A DNA stretch of 64,000 nt from Oleiagrimonas soli (GCF_000761445.1 NZ_KN196470.1:804699-868698), one strand, 5' to 3'; shown: positions 48,202 through 58,965, counted from the first letter of the stretch. The notes: a model not told the origin generated them from the sequence alone. Numbers and translations: made by a program.

Positions 48202-49196
48202 GGCGGCGATCCGCACAGCGCGGCGTGGCGTTGCTGGTGGTGCTGTGGGCCACGGCGCTGCTGACCATCATGCTGGCCGCCTACGCGGTGACCACGCGCA
48301 CCGAAGGACTGCAGGCGCGCTATCAGTTCGACCAGACGCGCGCGCGTTACGCGGCCGAGGCCGGTATCGCCCGGGCCGTCTACGGTCTGCGCGAATCCGA
48401 TCCGAAGCAGCGCTGGATCGCCGACGGCCGGCCGTACACGTTCCGTTTCGACAACGCCGTGGTGCGCGTGACCTTGACCGACGAGAGCGGCAAGGTCGAC
48501 CTCAACGCCGCCACGCCCGAGCTACTGACCGGCCTGTTCCACGCGGCCGGACTGGATGACGACAAGGCCGAGGCGCTCAGCGAGGCGGTGCAGGACTGGC
48601 GCGACGCCGACGACGCCACGCGCCCGCACGGCGCCGAGCGGGCGCAGTACGAACAGGCCGGGCGCGACTACGGTCCGCGCAACGGTCCGTTCGTCACCAT
48701 CGAGGAACTGCAGATGGTGCTGGGCATGACACCGGCGCTGTACCAGAAGCTGGCGCCGGCCATCACGGTGTGGTCGGGGCGCAACACGCCCAACGTCGGC
48801 AGCGCGCCGGCACTGGTGCTGCAGGCGCTGCCCGGCATGGACGCCGACAAGGCCGGGCAGTACATCCAGTTGCGCCAGCAGCGCGACAGCGCGGCGGCGC
48901 CGGCGCCGACCGCGATTCTCGGCGGCATGACCGCGATGGGCGGCAGCAACGGCAACACCCAGGACATCCACGCCGAGGCGACGCTGCCCAATGGCGCGCG
49001 CGCCGCGGTCGACGCGGTGGTGCGCTTCGGCGGCATGCCCACGGGCGGTGCGCCGTACCGCATCCTGCATTGGCGACAGGGTGATGTCGGTCAGGAGACG
49101 CCCGGCGCGCGCGATGCGTCGGGTCGCGGTTCGTCGTCCGGCCAGAACGGGGCCGGGTCGAAAGACGGCGGCGGACTGCGCCTGGGCGCGTCCTGA
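48198..49196 (+). CDS. gspK: Tip pseudopilin GspK
   Basis: A 332-residue pseudopilin with the N-terminal RG-VALLVVLWATALLT site and no Glu at +5, as is usual for GspK at the tip. KVDLNAATPELLTGL and the later GMTPALYQKLAP stretch are the helix-hairpin-helix-like parts. It ends in a low-complexity Gly/Ser tail. The next gene is on the other strand, so GspL, GspM, GspN and GspD, which often follow, are absent here. Confidence 0.92.
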   Translation: MRRRSAQRGVALLVVLWATALLTIMLAAYAVTTRTEGLQARYQFDQTRARYAAEAGIARAVYGLRESDPKQRWIADGRPYTFRFDNAVVRVTLTDESGKVDLNAATPELLTGLFHAAGLDDDKAEALSEAVQDWRDADDATRPHGAERAQYEQAGRDYGPRNGPFVTIEELQMVLGMTPALYQKLAPAITVWSGRNTPNVGSAPALVLQALPGMDADKAGQYIQLRQQRDSAAAPAPTAILGGMTAMGGSNGNTQDIHAEATLPNGARAAVDAVVRFGGMPTGGAPYRILHWRQGDVGQETPGARDASGRGSSSGQNGAGSKDGGGLRLGAS

Positions 49197-49228
49197 ACGG
49201 GGCGTGTGCGCGGTCAGCCGCGCCGTGA

Positions 49229-50050
49229 TCAGGCCTGCGTGCGGCAGGTGTTGATCTGGTCGCGCAGCGCCTGCGTGGCGGTGCGCGCCGCCGCCGCGAA
49301 ATCCTCGCCCGAACTGGCGTAGAGAATGGCGCGCGAGGAGCTGATCATCAGCCCCGCGCCATGCGCGTCCGCGCCTTCGCGCAGCACCGCCTCGACGTCG
49401 CCGCCCTGCGCGCCGATGCCCGGCACTAGTAGCGGCAGGTCGCCGACGATGCGGCGCACCTGCCCCAGCTCCTCGGGGAAGGTCGCGCCGGTGACCAGCG
49501 CGCAGTTGCCGTGCGCATTCCAGTCGCGGGCGATGGTCTCGGCCACGCGCTGATACAGCGGCCGGCCGCCGCAGCCGAGATTCTGGAAGTCCGCGCCGCC
49601 CGGATTGGAGGTGCGGCACAGCAGGATCACGCCTTTGTCGGCGCGGTCCAGGAACGGCTGGATCGAATCGCGGCCGAGGTACGGATTCAGCGTCACCGCA
49701 TCGGCGTCGTAGCGCTCGAAGGCCTCGACCACGTAGCGCTGCGCGGTGGAACCGATGTCGCCGCGCTTGGCGTCGAGGATCACCGGCACGCCGGGATGGG
49801 TCTCGTGGATGTGTGCAATCAGGCGTTCCAGCGCATCCTCGGCGCGCAGCGCGGCGAAGTGCGCGATCTGCGGCTTGAACGCGCAGGCCAGGTCGGCGGT
49901 GGCGTCGACGATGGCGCGGCAGAAGGCGAACACCGCATCGGGATCGTCGCCCATGGCGGCGGGGAAGCGCGCCGGATCGGGATCGAGGCCGACGCAGACC
50001 AGGGTGTCGGCATCGTTCCAGCGTGTGCGCAGGGCCTGCATGAAGTTCAT
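49229..50050 (-). CDS. pyrF: Orotidine 5'-phosphate decarboxylase (type 2)
   Basis: Final step of UMP synthesis. The 273-residue protein has the type 2 catalytic stretch [12 protein letters not shown], with its Lys and Asp residues, and the C-terminal [16 protein letters not shown] phosphate-binding loop. The ATG at 50050 has GGGAG upstream; an ATG three codons later is possible. It is convergent with gspK. Confidence 0.95.
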   Translation of the reverse strand: MNFMQALRTRWNDADTLVCVGLDPDPARFPAAMGDDPDAVFAFCRAIVDATADLACAFKPQIAHFAALRAEDALERLIAHIHETHPGVPVILDAKRGDIGSTAQRYVVEAFERYDADAVTLNPYLGRDSIQPFLDRADKGVILLCRTSNPGGADFQNLGCGGRPLYQRVAETIARDWNAHGNCALVTGATFPEELGQVRRIVGDLPLLVPGIGAQGGDVEAVLREGADAHGAGLMISSSRAILYASSGEDFAAAARTATQALRDQINTCRTQA

Positions 50051-50112
50051 GGTCGCTCCCGTGTCGGCGGCGTGGTGAACGATGCGTCGCTCCACCTCGC
50101 ACAAAGGGGTAC

Positions 50113-50208
50113 GACCGTCATCCCGGCGCACGCCGGGACCCAGTGCCTGATGCATATCCGTGCGATGGAGTCACTGGGTTCCTGCTTTCGCAGGAAGGAC
50201 GATCAGGT
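50113..50208. repeat. Composite inverted interspersed element (copy d)
   Basis: The left half is a copy of the CCCGGC-GCAC-GCCGGG hairpin seen at 16368, 16571 and 16778 and ends CCCAGTG. The right half begins CACTGGG and carries a diverged hairpin, TTCCTG-CTTTCG-CAGGAA. The halves face each other like a bipartite REP element. It occupies the gap between pyrF and ettA. Confidence 0.7.
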
Positions 50209-50263
50209 AGGTTTTCATCGGTGGGGACGTGTTCCGTTCGCCCCCACCATGACTGTTCCGATC

Positions 50264-51925
<1,662 letters not shown>

Positions 51926-51994
51926 GGAGCCTCCGGCGGGGTGCACGACGCGGGCCAAGGGCGGGCGGTGCGATTGGAATGGTATAAACCACTC

Positions 51995-52000
51995 ATTATA
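51995..52000 (-). promoter_or_regulatory. -10 box of ettA
   Basis: A perfect TATAAT reads on the minus strand about 70 bases upstream of the ettA start. The -35 region is poor (CATCGG at a 17-base spacing). Confidence 0.5.
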
Positions 52001-52058
52001 GCGGGTTGCGCGGCATTCCGATGACGCCGGGCGCGTGGATTTTGGCCGGAGGGCAGTC

Positions 52059-52661
52059 TCAGGAAGCCTTCGGGCCGGCCGCGTCGAACAGTGTGCCGGC
52101 CGTGCGCGCATGCAGCGAGGCAGCGTCGAAGCCTTCCGGCAGCATGCCGGCGATTTCCAGCATGACCGCACCATGAAGCGCGGCCCAGATCTGGTGTCCG
52201 AAGATGGGAGCGTCGGCCTCGACGATGCCTTCCTCGATCATCACGTCCACATGTGCGCGAATGGTGCGCCACATGCGTTCGTGCGCTTTCTTGTAGGCGG
52301 GGTCGTCGCGTCGGGTTTCCGGATATTCGAACATCAGCCGATAGGTGGCCGTGTTCTCGCGGGCGAAGGCGATGTAGGCGTCGCGTACGGCGATGCTGCG
52401 CGCGTGGCCGTCGCCGGGCGTGTCCAGCGCCTGTTCCAGCGCTTCGGAGAAGCGGTTCAGACCGCGCACGCGCACCGCCGTGATGATCGCTTCCTTGTTG
52501 TCGAAATAGCGGTAGGGCGTCATGGTGCCGACGCCCAGCTCGCGGGCCAGCCGCCGCAGGGTGACGGCGGCCGGGCCTTCCTCCACGTACAGGTGTGCAG
52601 CGGCCTTGCAGAGCCGCTCGCGGAAGGCTTCGGTTTCCTGTTCGCTCAGTGCGCGCGGCAC
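52059..52661 (-). CDS. TetR family transcriptional regulator (pair 1)
   Basis: A 200-residue repressor with the N-terminal helix-turn-helix at about 28-50 (VTLRRLARELGVGTMTPYRYF). The C-terminal ligand domain includes a WHG-like stretch (QIWAALHGAVMLEIAGM). The start is a GTG one base beyond the stop of the upstream hydrolase, so the two are coupled. A pair of palindromes upstream of that hydrolase is its likely operator. The inducer is unknown. Confidence 0.88.
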   Translation of the reverse strand: MPRALSEQETEAFRERLCKAAAHLYVEEGPAAVTLRRLARELGVGTMTPYRYFDNKEAIITAVRVRGLNRFSEALEQALDTPGDGHARSIAVRDAYIAFARENTATYRLMFEYPETRRDDPAYKKAHERMWRTIRAHVDVMIEEGIVEADAPIFGHQIWAALHGAVMLEIAGMLPEGFDAASLHARTAGTLFDAAGPKAS

Positions 52662-52662
52662 G

Positions 52663-53730
52663 TCAGAGGCCCTTCACGCCCAGGGTCTTGCGGAAGAACG
52701 CCAGGGCGTCGGCATCGACCTGCGCATGCACCTTGGCGCGGTCCACGCCGGGCGGGTCGGTGCACAGCGGACGGATGTCCCGGGCCAGTTCGGCCGAGCA
52801 GGGCGACAGGAACACCCAGTGATCGGCATGCGGCACCTGCTTGATCGCGTAGAGCGTCTTGATCAGCGGGGCGATGTGCCTGGCATTGGCTTCCGGCGGC
52901 AGCACGCTGTCGTGCTGGCCGTAGTAGAGAAAGATGGGCGTGCGCACGTGATCGAAGCCGTGCTTGCCGAAGATCAGGCTGAGCGGCGCCATCGCAAAGA
53001 CCGCCTTGACGCGTGGATCGGCTGTCGCGCCGTAGCGGCCCAGTTGTCCCTGCATGTCCTCGAACACCTGAGTCGGCGTCTTGCCCTGTCGTGCGGCTGC
53101 CGCTTCGAATTGCCTGCGCTTGCCGCACACTTCGTTGTCCTGCCGGTAGCGATCGCAGAAGGCGATGAAGCGGCTGAAGCGCGGCCGGGCTCCGGCCAGC
53201 ATCAGACCGGTGTATCCACCTGCCGAGAAGCCGGCGACGCCGATGCGGTTCGGGTCGATCAGGCGTTTCCAGCGCGGATCGTGGAGCAGCATGGTGATGA
53301 CGGCCTTCACCTGTATCGGACGGCCGGCGAGCACGTCGATCGTGCCGACCTTGCTGGTGTCGCGGAAATAGTCGCCGAGTTGATTGAACGTGGCCACGAC
53401 GAACCCGTGACTGGCCAGGTACGTGGCCAGGTCGTGATGCCCCAGGTCGCTGCCGCCGTTGCCGTGCGAGATCACCACCATGGGCCTGGCGCCCGGGATC
53501 GCCGGGGCGTTCGGGGTGGCCGCCACGTTGTAGGGGCCGAGGGGCGTCGTGCCTCGGACCGGCTGCGTCGACGGGTAGAACACATACCCGTCCGCCAGTT
53601 TGCCGCTGACCGGGTCGGTGACCTTGATGGCCGATATGCCGACACCGGTGATGCCGGAAGCCAGTGCGGACAGGGGAAAGAGCAGGGCGAACAGGAGAGT
53701 GAGCCGGGACAGCGTGCGTGCGGTCGACAT
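52663..53730 (-). CDS. Secreted alpha/beta hydrolase of the dienelactone/PAF-acetylhydrolase-like type
   Basis: A 355-residue protein with a signal peptide (residues 1-22, ALAS). The alpha/beta-hydrolase nucleophile is in GVAGFSAGGYTG, and the oxyanion stretch is VVISHGNGGS. A catalytic Asp is likely in YYGQHDSVLPPEA and the His in PHADHWVFL. It would act in the periplasm or outside the cell on small esters or lactones. The ATG at 53730 gives a clean signal; an ATG ten codons earlier is possible. It is the first gene of the pair with TetR 1. Confidence 0.83.
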   Translation of the reverse strand: MSTARTLSRLTLLFALLFPLSALASGITGVGISAIKVTDPVSGKLADGYVFYPSTQPVRGTTPLGPYNVAATPNAPAIPGARPMVVISHGNGGSDLGHHDLATYLASHGFVVATFNQLGDYFRDTSKVGTIDVLAGRPIQVKAVITMLLHDPRWKRLIDPNRIGVAGFSAGGYTGLMLAGARPRFSRFIAFCDRYRQDNEVCGKRRQFEAAAARQGKTPTQVFEDMQGQLGRYGATADPRVKAVFAMAPLSLIFGKHGFDHVRTPIFLYYGQHDSVLPPEANARHIAPLIKTLYAIKQVPHADHWVFLSPCSAELARDIRPLCTDPPGVDRAKVHAQVDADALAFFRKTLGVKGL

Positions 53731-53753
53731 GGTGAGAGCCGTGAGTGAATTGT

Positions 53754-53777
53754 CGTACATTGTACGGTACGTCGTAC
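53754..53777. promoter_or_regulatory. Tandem palindromic operator upstream of hydrolase/TetR pair 1
   Basis: CGTACA-T-TGTACG (53754-53766) and GTACG-T-CGTAC (53767-53777) are abutting palindromes with centres 12 bases apart. Both arms share the core GTAC. The site lies 24 bases upstream of the hydrolase start and is the natural target of the downstream TetR. Confidence 0.6.
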
Positions 53778-53891
53778 GTAATATGCGTGCAAGCACCCGG
53801 TAGAGGATGGCCATGTCTTGCGGAGTTCACGCGTGGCGGCGGCGGTGACGGGCTTCCGCTGCCCGTCGTGTCCCGAATCGCGCAGCGCGAT

Positions 53892-54473
53892 TCAGCCGCG
53901 CAGGCCGCGCAGCAGGGTGTCCAGCACGGACTCGAAGGCGGCGTCTTCGCCGGGCTGCTGCCACAGGTAGGCCATGGCTGGATGATGGAAGCGCACGGTG
54001 GCGTCGAAAACGGCCAGCGCCGCAGTGACCGGATCGGTCTCGGCGAAATCGCCACGGGCCATGCCATCGGCCAGGATGCGCTGCAACTGCCCCGTCATCT
54101 CGGCGACATGTTCGTCGACGACCTCGCGCGCCTCGGCAGCCAACGCGCCGTAAGTGGCGAACAGCTCCGGTTCGTCGACGACCTTGGCGCGTTTGCAGTT
54201 GCGCAGCGTGCGCAACCAGTTCGCCAGGCGCTCCGGCGGCGTGCCCGGGCCGTCGGCAACGGCGGCCAACTGCGCGTCGATGCGCTCCAGCCAGGCGCGC
54301 AGGATCGCGTCGCGCAGCGCCGCCTTGCTGGCGAAGTGGCGGTACACGGTGCCATGGCTGACCTCGAGCGCGCGCGCCACGTCCACCACGGTGGCCTTGG
54401 TCGGGCCGTACCGTCGAAGCACCTCCTCGGCGGCTTCGAGAATGCGTTCGCGGGTCAGTGGCGCGTCTGCCAT
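53892..54473 (-). CDS. TetR family transcriptional regulator (pair 2)
   Basis: A 193-residue repressor with a helix-turn-helix at about 28-47 (ATVVDVARALEVSHGTVYRHF), which includes the AcrR-like VSHGTVYRHF pattern. The C-terminal region is helical and unassigned. It starts five bases after the aldo-keto reductase stop. A 32-bp inverted repeat upstream of that gene is its likely operator. Confidence 0.9.
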   Translation of the reverse strand: MADAPLTRERILEAAEEVLRRYGPTKATVVDVARALEVSHGTVYRHFASKAALRDAILRAWLERIDAQLAAVADGPGTPPERLANWLRTLRNCKRAKVVDEPELFATYGALAAEAREVVDEHVAEMTGQLQRILADGMARGDFAETDPVTAALAVFDATVRFHHPAMAYLWQQPGEDAAFESVLDTLLRGLRG

Positions 54474-54478
54474 CGGAG

Positions 54479-55477
54479 TTATTTCTCGCTGTCGAGCGTG
54501 GCCATCTGCGGCTTGGCGTAGCGTTCGCCCGCCGCGGCATCGCGCGGCACCGCCGACTCGATGGCTGCCAGTTCATCTGCGCCCAAGTGTACGTCGAGCG
54601 CGGCCAGCGATTCCTGCAGACGCGAGCGGCTGCGCGCGCCGACCAGCGGCACGATGTCCGCGCCGCGCGCCAGCACCCAGGCGATGGCGATCTGCGCCAC
54701 GCTGACGCCCTTGTCCTCGGCGATCGCGCGCAGCTTTTCGACCAGCGCCAGATTGTGTTCCAGGTTCTCGCCCTGAAAGCGCGGGCTGTGCTGGCGGAAG
54801 TCGCGCGCATCGGTGTCGCGGTTCTTCGTCCAGTGCCCGCTGATCAATCCGCGCGCGAGCACGCCGTAAGCGGTGATGCCGATGCCCAGCTCGCGGCAGG
54901 CGGGCAGGATGGCGTCCTCGATGCCGCGCGAGATCAGCGAGTACTCGATCTGCAGATCGGCGACGGGCGTGACCGCATGCGCGCGACGGATCGTCTCGGC
55001 ACCGACTTCGGACAGGCCGGCCTGACGCACGTAGCCGGCTTCGATCAGCTCGGCGATGGCGCCCATGGTGTCCTCGATCGGCACGTTCGGGTCCAGGCGC
55101 GCGGGGCGGTAGATGTCGAGGTAGTCGGTACGCAGGCGCTTCAGCGAATAGGCCACGGCGGTCTTCACCGCCTGCGGACGGGCGTCGTAGCCCAGCCAGG
55201 CGCCGTCCGGGCCGCGCTGCGCGCCGAACTTCACGCTGAGCTTGTAGCGCTCGCGCGGGACGCCGGCCAGGGCTTCGCCGAGCAGCATCTCGTTGTGGCC
55301 CATGCCGTAGAAGTCGCCGGTGTCGAGCAGATCGATGCCGGCGTCGAGCGCGGCATGGATGGTGGCGATGGATTCGCGGCGGTCCGGCGCTTTGCCGTAC
55401 AGGTCGGACATGCCCATGCAGCCCAGGCCGAGCGCGGAGACCGAGGGACCGTGGGATGAGAGGTCGCGTCGTTGCAT
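54479..55477 (-). CDS. Aldo-keto reductase
   Basis: A 332-residue NADPH-dependent TIM-barrel reductase of the AKR superfamily, most like the AKR13/YajO-type bacterial group. The start includes GLGCMGMSDLYG and the catalytic DTGDFYGMGHNE segment, with the Asp and Tyr of the tetrad. The KFGAQR lysine is present, as is the cofactor-binding GARSRSRLQESL near the C-terminus. A usual HCxD-type His position reads YRPARLDP here, without His. The ATG has GGAGA upstream. It is paired with the TetR gene downstream. Confidence 0.88.
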   Translation of the reverse strand: MQRRDLSSHGPSVSALGLGCMGMSDLYGKAPDRRESIATIHAALDAGIDLLDTGDFYGMGHNEMLLGEALAGVPRERYKLSVKFGAQRGPDGAWLGYDARPQAVKTAVAYSLKRLRTDYLDIYRPARLDPNVPIEDTMGAIAELIEAGYVRQAGLSEVGAETIRRAHAVTPVADLQIEYSLISRGIEDAILPACRELGIGITAYGVLARGLISGHWTKNRDTDARDFRQHSPRFQGENLEHNLALVEKLRAIAEDKGVSVAQIAIAWVLARGADIVPLVGARSRSRLQESLAALDVHLGADELAAIESAVPRDAAAGERYAKPQMATLDSEK

Positions 55478-55522
55478 GCGTGATCTCCAGAGGTGGTGGA
55501 GGTGGAGGCGCAGCATGTCGCA

Positions 55523-55554
55523 ATGAATGACAAAAATCAATATTTGTCATTCAT
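55523..55554. promoter_or_regulatory. Long inverted-repeat operator upstream of the aldo-keto reductase
   Basis: Perfect 12-base arms ATGAATGACAAA (55523-55534) and TTTGTCATTCAT (55543-55554) flank an 8-base spacer. It lies about 45 bases upstream of the reductase start and is A+T-rich amid G+C-rich DNA. This fits a TetR operator for the regulator of pair 2. Confidence 0.75.
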
Positions 55555-55604
55555 GTTATGCCGACAAGGCCGGTCGGACCCTGCTTCGACCCGCGCAGGA
55601 CCGC

Positions 55605-55610
55605 TATACT
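55605..55610 (+). promoter_or_regulatory. -10 box upstream of glyA
   Basis: TATACT sits 30 bases before the glyA ATG. The nearest -35-like hexamer (TTCGAC at 55585) has only a 14-base spacer, so the full promoter is uncertain. Confidence 0.4.
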
Positions 55611-55639
55611 TGGTGCTTTGCACACCACGGAACCCCAGT

Positions 55640-56893
55640 ATGTTCGCCAAATCCATGACCATCGCCGGTTTCGACGACGCGCTCGCCAAGGCCATCGCCG
55701 ACGAGGCGCAGCGCCAGGAAGACCACGTCGAGCTGATCGCTTCGGAAAACTACGCCAGCCCGCGCGTCATGGAAGCCCAGGGGTCCGTGCTGACCAACAA
55801 ATACGCCGAGGGCTATCCCGGCAAGCGCTACTACGGCGGCTGCGAATACGTCGACGTCGCCGAGGCGCTGGCGATCGATCGCCTGAAGGCGTTGTACGAC
55901 TGCGACTATGCCAACGTGCAGCCGCACTCTGGTTCGCAGGCCAACCAGGCGGTGTACTTCGCGCTGCTGCAGCCGGGCGACACCATTCTCGGCATGAGCC
56001 TGGCGCACGGCGGCCATCTGACCCACGGCGCCAAGCCGAACCTGTCCGGCAAGATCCTCAACGCCGTGCAGTACGGCGTGAACGATCAGGGTCTGGTCGA
56101 TTACGACGAAGTCGAGCGCCTGGCCGTCGAACACAAGCCGAAGATGATCGTCGCCGGCTTCAGCGCCTATTCGCAGGTGCTGGACTGGGCGCGTTTCCGC
56201 GCCATTGCCGACAAGGTGGGCGCGTACTTGTTCGTGGACATGGCGCACATCGCCGGTCTGGTCGCCGCGGGCGTGTACCCGAGCCCGCTGCCGCACGCGC
56301 ACGTGGTCACCTCGACCACGCACAAGACCCTGCGCGGTCCGCGCGGCGGTCTGATCGTGGCCAAGAACCCGAGTGAGGAACTGGTCAAGAAACTGCAGTC
56401 CATCGTCTTCCCCGGCATCCAGGGCGGCCCGCTGATGCACGTCATCGCGGCCAAGGCAGTGGCCTTCAAGGAAGCGCTGGAACCGGGCTTCAAGGCCTAC
56501 CAGCAGCAGGTCGTGACCAACGCCAAGGCGATGGCGAAGACGCTGATGGCGCGCGGTTACAAGGTCGTCTCCGGCGGCACCGAGAACCATCTGGTGCTGG
56601 TCGACCTGATCGGCCGCGACCTCACCGGCAAGGATGCGGAAGCCGCGCTGGGTCGCGCCCACATCACGGTCAACAAGAACACCGTGCCCAACGACCCGCA
56701 GTCGCCGTTCGTGACCTCGGGCCTGCGCATCGGCACCCCGGCGGTCACCACGCGCGGCTACACCGAGGCCGACTGCGTGGAGCTGGCCGGCTGGATGTGC
56801 GACGTGCTCGACGCGCATCAGGACGAAAGCGTCATCGCCGCCGTGCGCGAGAAGGTCACGGCGCAGTGCAAGAAGTATCCGGTGTATGGATAA
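55640..56893 (+). CDS. glyA: Serine hydroxymethyltransferase
   Basis: A PLP enzyme converting serine and tetrahydrofolate to glycine and methylene-THF. It has 417 residues. The PLP lysine is K229 in [14 protein letters not shown], and [19 protein letters not shown] is the N-terminal signature. The ATG at 55640 is preceded by a modest Shine-Dalgarno-like sequence; one five codons later is possible. It is followed by nrdR. Confidence 0.96.
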   Translation: MFAKSMTIAGFDDALAKAIADEAQRQEDHVELIASENYASPRVMEAQGSVLTNKYAEGYPGKRYYGGCEYVDVAEALAIDRLKALYDCDYANVQPHSGSQANQAVYFALLQPGDTILGMSLAHGGHLTHGAKPNLSGKILNAVQYGVNDQGLVDYDEVERLAVEHKPKMIVAGFSAYSQVLDWARFRAIADKVGAYLFVDMAHIAGLVAAGVYPSPLPHAHVVTSTTHKTLRGPRGGLIVAKNPSEELVKKLQSIVFPGIQGGPLMHVIAAKAVAFKEALEPGFKAYQQQVVTNAKAMAKTLMARGYKVVSGGTENHLVLVDLIGRDLTGKDAEAALGRAHITVNKNTVPNDPQSPFVTSGLRIGTPAVTTRGYTEADCVELAGWMCDVLDAHQDESVIAAVREKVTAQCKKYPVYG

Positions 56894-56896
56894 GCG

Positions 56897-56986
56897 GCCG
56901 GGATTCGTCATTCGGGATTCGATATTCGTGCACGCGCACGAATCCGACCTCCCGCTTTTGCGAATCCCGAATCCCGAATCCCCGAT
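56897..56986. repeat. Inverted repeat array between glyA and nrdR
   Basis: GGGATTCG units on the left (56900-56922) face CGAATCCC units on the right (56961-56983). The central hairpin is ATTCGTGC-ACGC-GCACGAAT (56924-56943). The 105-base gap has no coding sequence. A similar GATTCGGGAATCGGGG motif occurs upstream of pepA at about 27560. Such elements may form a strong transcript structure that separates glyA from nrdR. Confidence 0.7.
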
Positions 56987-56998
56987 CACGGCACCTTG

Positions 56999-57517
56999 AT
57001 GCATTGCCCGTTCTGCCAGCACGAAGACACGCGCGTGATCGACTCGCGCCTTGCCGACGACGGCGCCACCGTGCGCCGCCGTCGCGAGTGTCCGTCCTGC
57101 GGCGAGCGCTTCAACACCTTCGAGACCGCCGAGCTGAAGCTGCCGGCCATCGTCAAGAGCGACGACCGCCGCGAGACCTTCGACGAGCGCAAGCTGCGCG
57201 TCAGCTTCCAGCGCGCGCTGCAGAAGCGTCCAGTGGCCAGCGACGATGTCGATACTTCCGTGCACACCATCATCAACGACCTACGTCGCAGCGGCGAGCG
57301 CGAGGTGGCTTCGCGTCAGGTCGGCGAACTGGTCATGCGCGAGCTGAAGAAGCTCGACCAGGTCGGCTACGTGCGCTTCGCTTCGGTCTATCGCCGCTTC
57401 GAGGACGTGCACGCGTTCCGCGAGGAAATCGAGAAGCTCGAGCGCGATCTGCCCGAGCTGCAGGGACTGCAACTGCCGCTGCTGGGCGAGGCGGGCAAGC
57501 GCGGCGAGAAGTCGTGA
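56999..57517 (+). CDS. nrdR: Transcriptional repressor NrdR
   Basis: It represses ribonucleotide reductase genes in response to (d)ATP. The 172-residue protein has an N-terminal zinc ribbon with MHCPFC and CPSCGERF, followed by an ATP-cone (about 49-139) with [15 protein letters not shown]. The ATG at 56999 is the second codon after a TTG. The stop overlaps the next gene as GTGA. Confidence 0.95.
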   Translation: MHCPFCQHEDTRVIDSRLADDGATVRRRRECPSCGERFNTFETAELKLPAIVKSDDRRETFDERKLRVSFQRALQKRPVASDDVDTSVHTIINDLRRSGEREVASRQVGELVMRELKKLDQVGYVRFASVYRRFEDVHAFREEIEKLERDLPELQGLQLPLLGEAGKRGEKS

Positions 57518-57861
57518 ACGTCGCGGCCGGCCGCGGCGGCTTCGTCGTCATCTACCGCTGGCGTCTGAAGCCGGGCTTCGAGGCCGATTTCATCGCCAAC
57601 TGGCAGCGCATCACGGATGCGGCGCGGGCCGAAGGCTCGGGCGGCTCCTCGCTGTTCCGCGCCGAGGACGGCAGTTACGTGGCGATTGCCCGGTGGCCGT
57701 CGCGCGCGGCGCGCAAGGCATTTTTCGACCGCTTCGATGCGCGTGCCGATGCGCAGGGCGCCGCCATGCAGGCGCGCGCCGAAGCCGCGGTGCTCGAACG
57801 TCTGCCCGCGCTTGAAATGGATGCATTGATCGACGACTGGGCGCTGGAGGAGATCGTGTGA
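57514..57861 (+). CDS. Antibiotic-biosynthesis-monooxygenase-like (ABM fold) protein
   Basis: A 115-residue single-domain protein of dimeric ferredoxin-like fold. [19 protein letters not shown] opens the domain and [19 protein letters not shown] follows in the usual position. Family members include monooxygenases, haem-degrading enzymes and proteins with no known activity, and no specific catalytic residues can be asserted here. It starts with a GTG overlapping nrdR and ends overlapping ribD, so it is co-translated with both. Confidence 0.8.
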   Translation: MNVAAGRGGFVVIYRWRLKPGFEADFIANWQRITDAARAEGSGGSSLFRAEDGSYVAIARWPSRAARKAFFDRFDARADAQGAAMQARAEAAVLERLPALEMDALIDDWALEEIV

Positions 57862-58943
57862 ACTTCAGCGCACTCGATCACGCGCTCATGGCGCGCGCGC
57901 TGCGCCTAGCCGAGCGCGGCCTGTACACGACCCAGCCGAACCCGCGCGTCGGCTGCGTCATCGCGCACGGCGAAGAAGTCGTCGGCGAGGGCTGGCACGA
58001 GCGCGCCGGCGAGCCGCATGCCGAGGTGTATGCCCTGCGCGACGCCGGTGAGCGCGCGCGCGGCGCGACGGCCTACGTCACATTGGAACCCTGCGGTCTG
58101 CACGGCCGCACGCCGCCGTGCGCCGATGCGCTGATCGCGGCGGGCGTGGCGCGCGTGGTGATGGCCTCCGAGGACACCTCGCAGGCGGTCGGCGCGGGGC
58201 TGCAGCGTCTGCGCGATGCGGGCATCGTGGTCGAGGCGGGCCTGATGCGCGACGCCGCGCGCGAACTCAACATCGGATTCTTCCATCGCATCGAGCGCGG
58301 GCGACCGTTCGTGCGCGTGAAGCTGGCGATGAGTCTGGACGGCCGCACCGCGCTGGCCGACGGCACGTCCAAGTGGATCACCGGCGAAGCGGCCCGCCAC
58401 GACGTGCAGCGCTGGCGCGCGCGCAGCTCGGCGATTCTCACCGGCAGCGGCACCGCGCTGGCCGACGATCCGCGCCTCACGGTGCGCCTGGACGACGTGC
58501 CGCACGTGCCGCCGCTGCGCGTGGTGCTGGATCGCGCCCTGCGCACCCCTCGGGGCGCAAATCTGCTCGACGGCAGCGCGCCGACGCTGGTGCTGCACGG
58601 GCCCTTGGCGACACCCGATCAGCGTTTCGATGCGGTCGAATGCGCCGAAGTGCCGGAGACCGACACCGGCCTCGATCTGGATGTCGTCCTCGGCATGCTC
58701 GCCGGACGCGGCGTCAACGAATTGCATGTCGAGGCGGGCCCGACACTCTGCGGTGCACTGTTCGCCGCCGGCCTGGCAGACGAACTGCTGCTCTACGTCG
58801 CGCCGGTGCTGCTCGGCGATCGCGCGCGACCGCTGATGGCGCTGCCACCGCTCGACGACATGGCGCGGCGGTGGCAACTGGCGGTGCTGGATCGGCGTGT
58901 GCTGGGCGAGGACTTGCGGTTGAGGTTGCGACCGAAGTCCTGA
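57858..58943 (+). CDS. ribD: Bifunctional riboflavin deaminase/reductase
   Basis: Two steps of riboflavin synthesis from GTP. The 361-residue protein has an N-terminal zinc deaminase (about 5-145) with HAEVYAL and PCGLHGRTPPC. The C-terminal reductase domain has VRVKLAMSLDGRTAL and the VEAGPTLCGAL motif. It starts with a GTG overlapping the preceding gene. It is not behind the FMN riboswitch, which lies about 3.9 kb downstream and heads ribE. Confidence 0.95.
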   Translation: MNFSALDHALMARALRLAERGLYTTQPNPRVGCVIAHGEEVVGEGWHERAGEPHAEVYALRDAGERARGATAYVTLEPCGLHGRTPPCADALIAAGVARVVMASEDTSQAVGAGLQRLRDAGIVVEAGLMRDAARELNIGFFHRIERGRPFVRVKLAMSLDGRTALADGTSKWITGEAARHDVQRWRARSSAILTGSGTALADDPRLTVRLDDVPHVPPLRVVLDRALRTPRGANLLDGSAPTLVLHGPLATPDQRFDAVECAEVPETDTGLDLDVVLGMLAGRGVNELHVEAGPTLCGALFAAGLADELLLYVAPVLLGDRARPLMALPPLDDMARRWQLAVLDRRVLGEDLRLRLRPKS

Positions 58944-58965
58944 CGCGATCGCGGGCGATCCTTCG

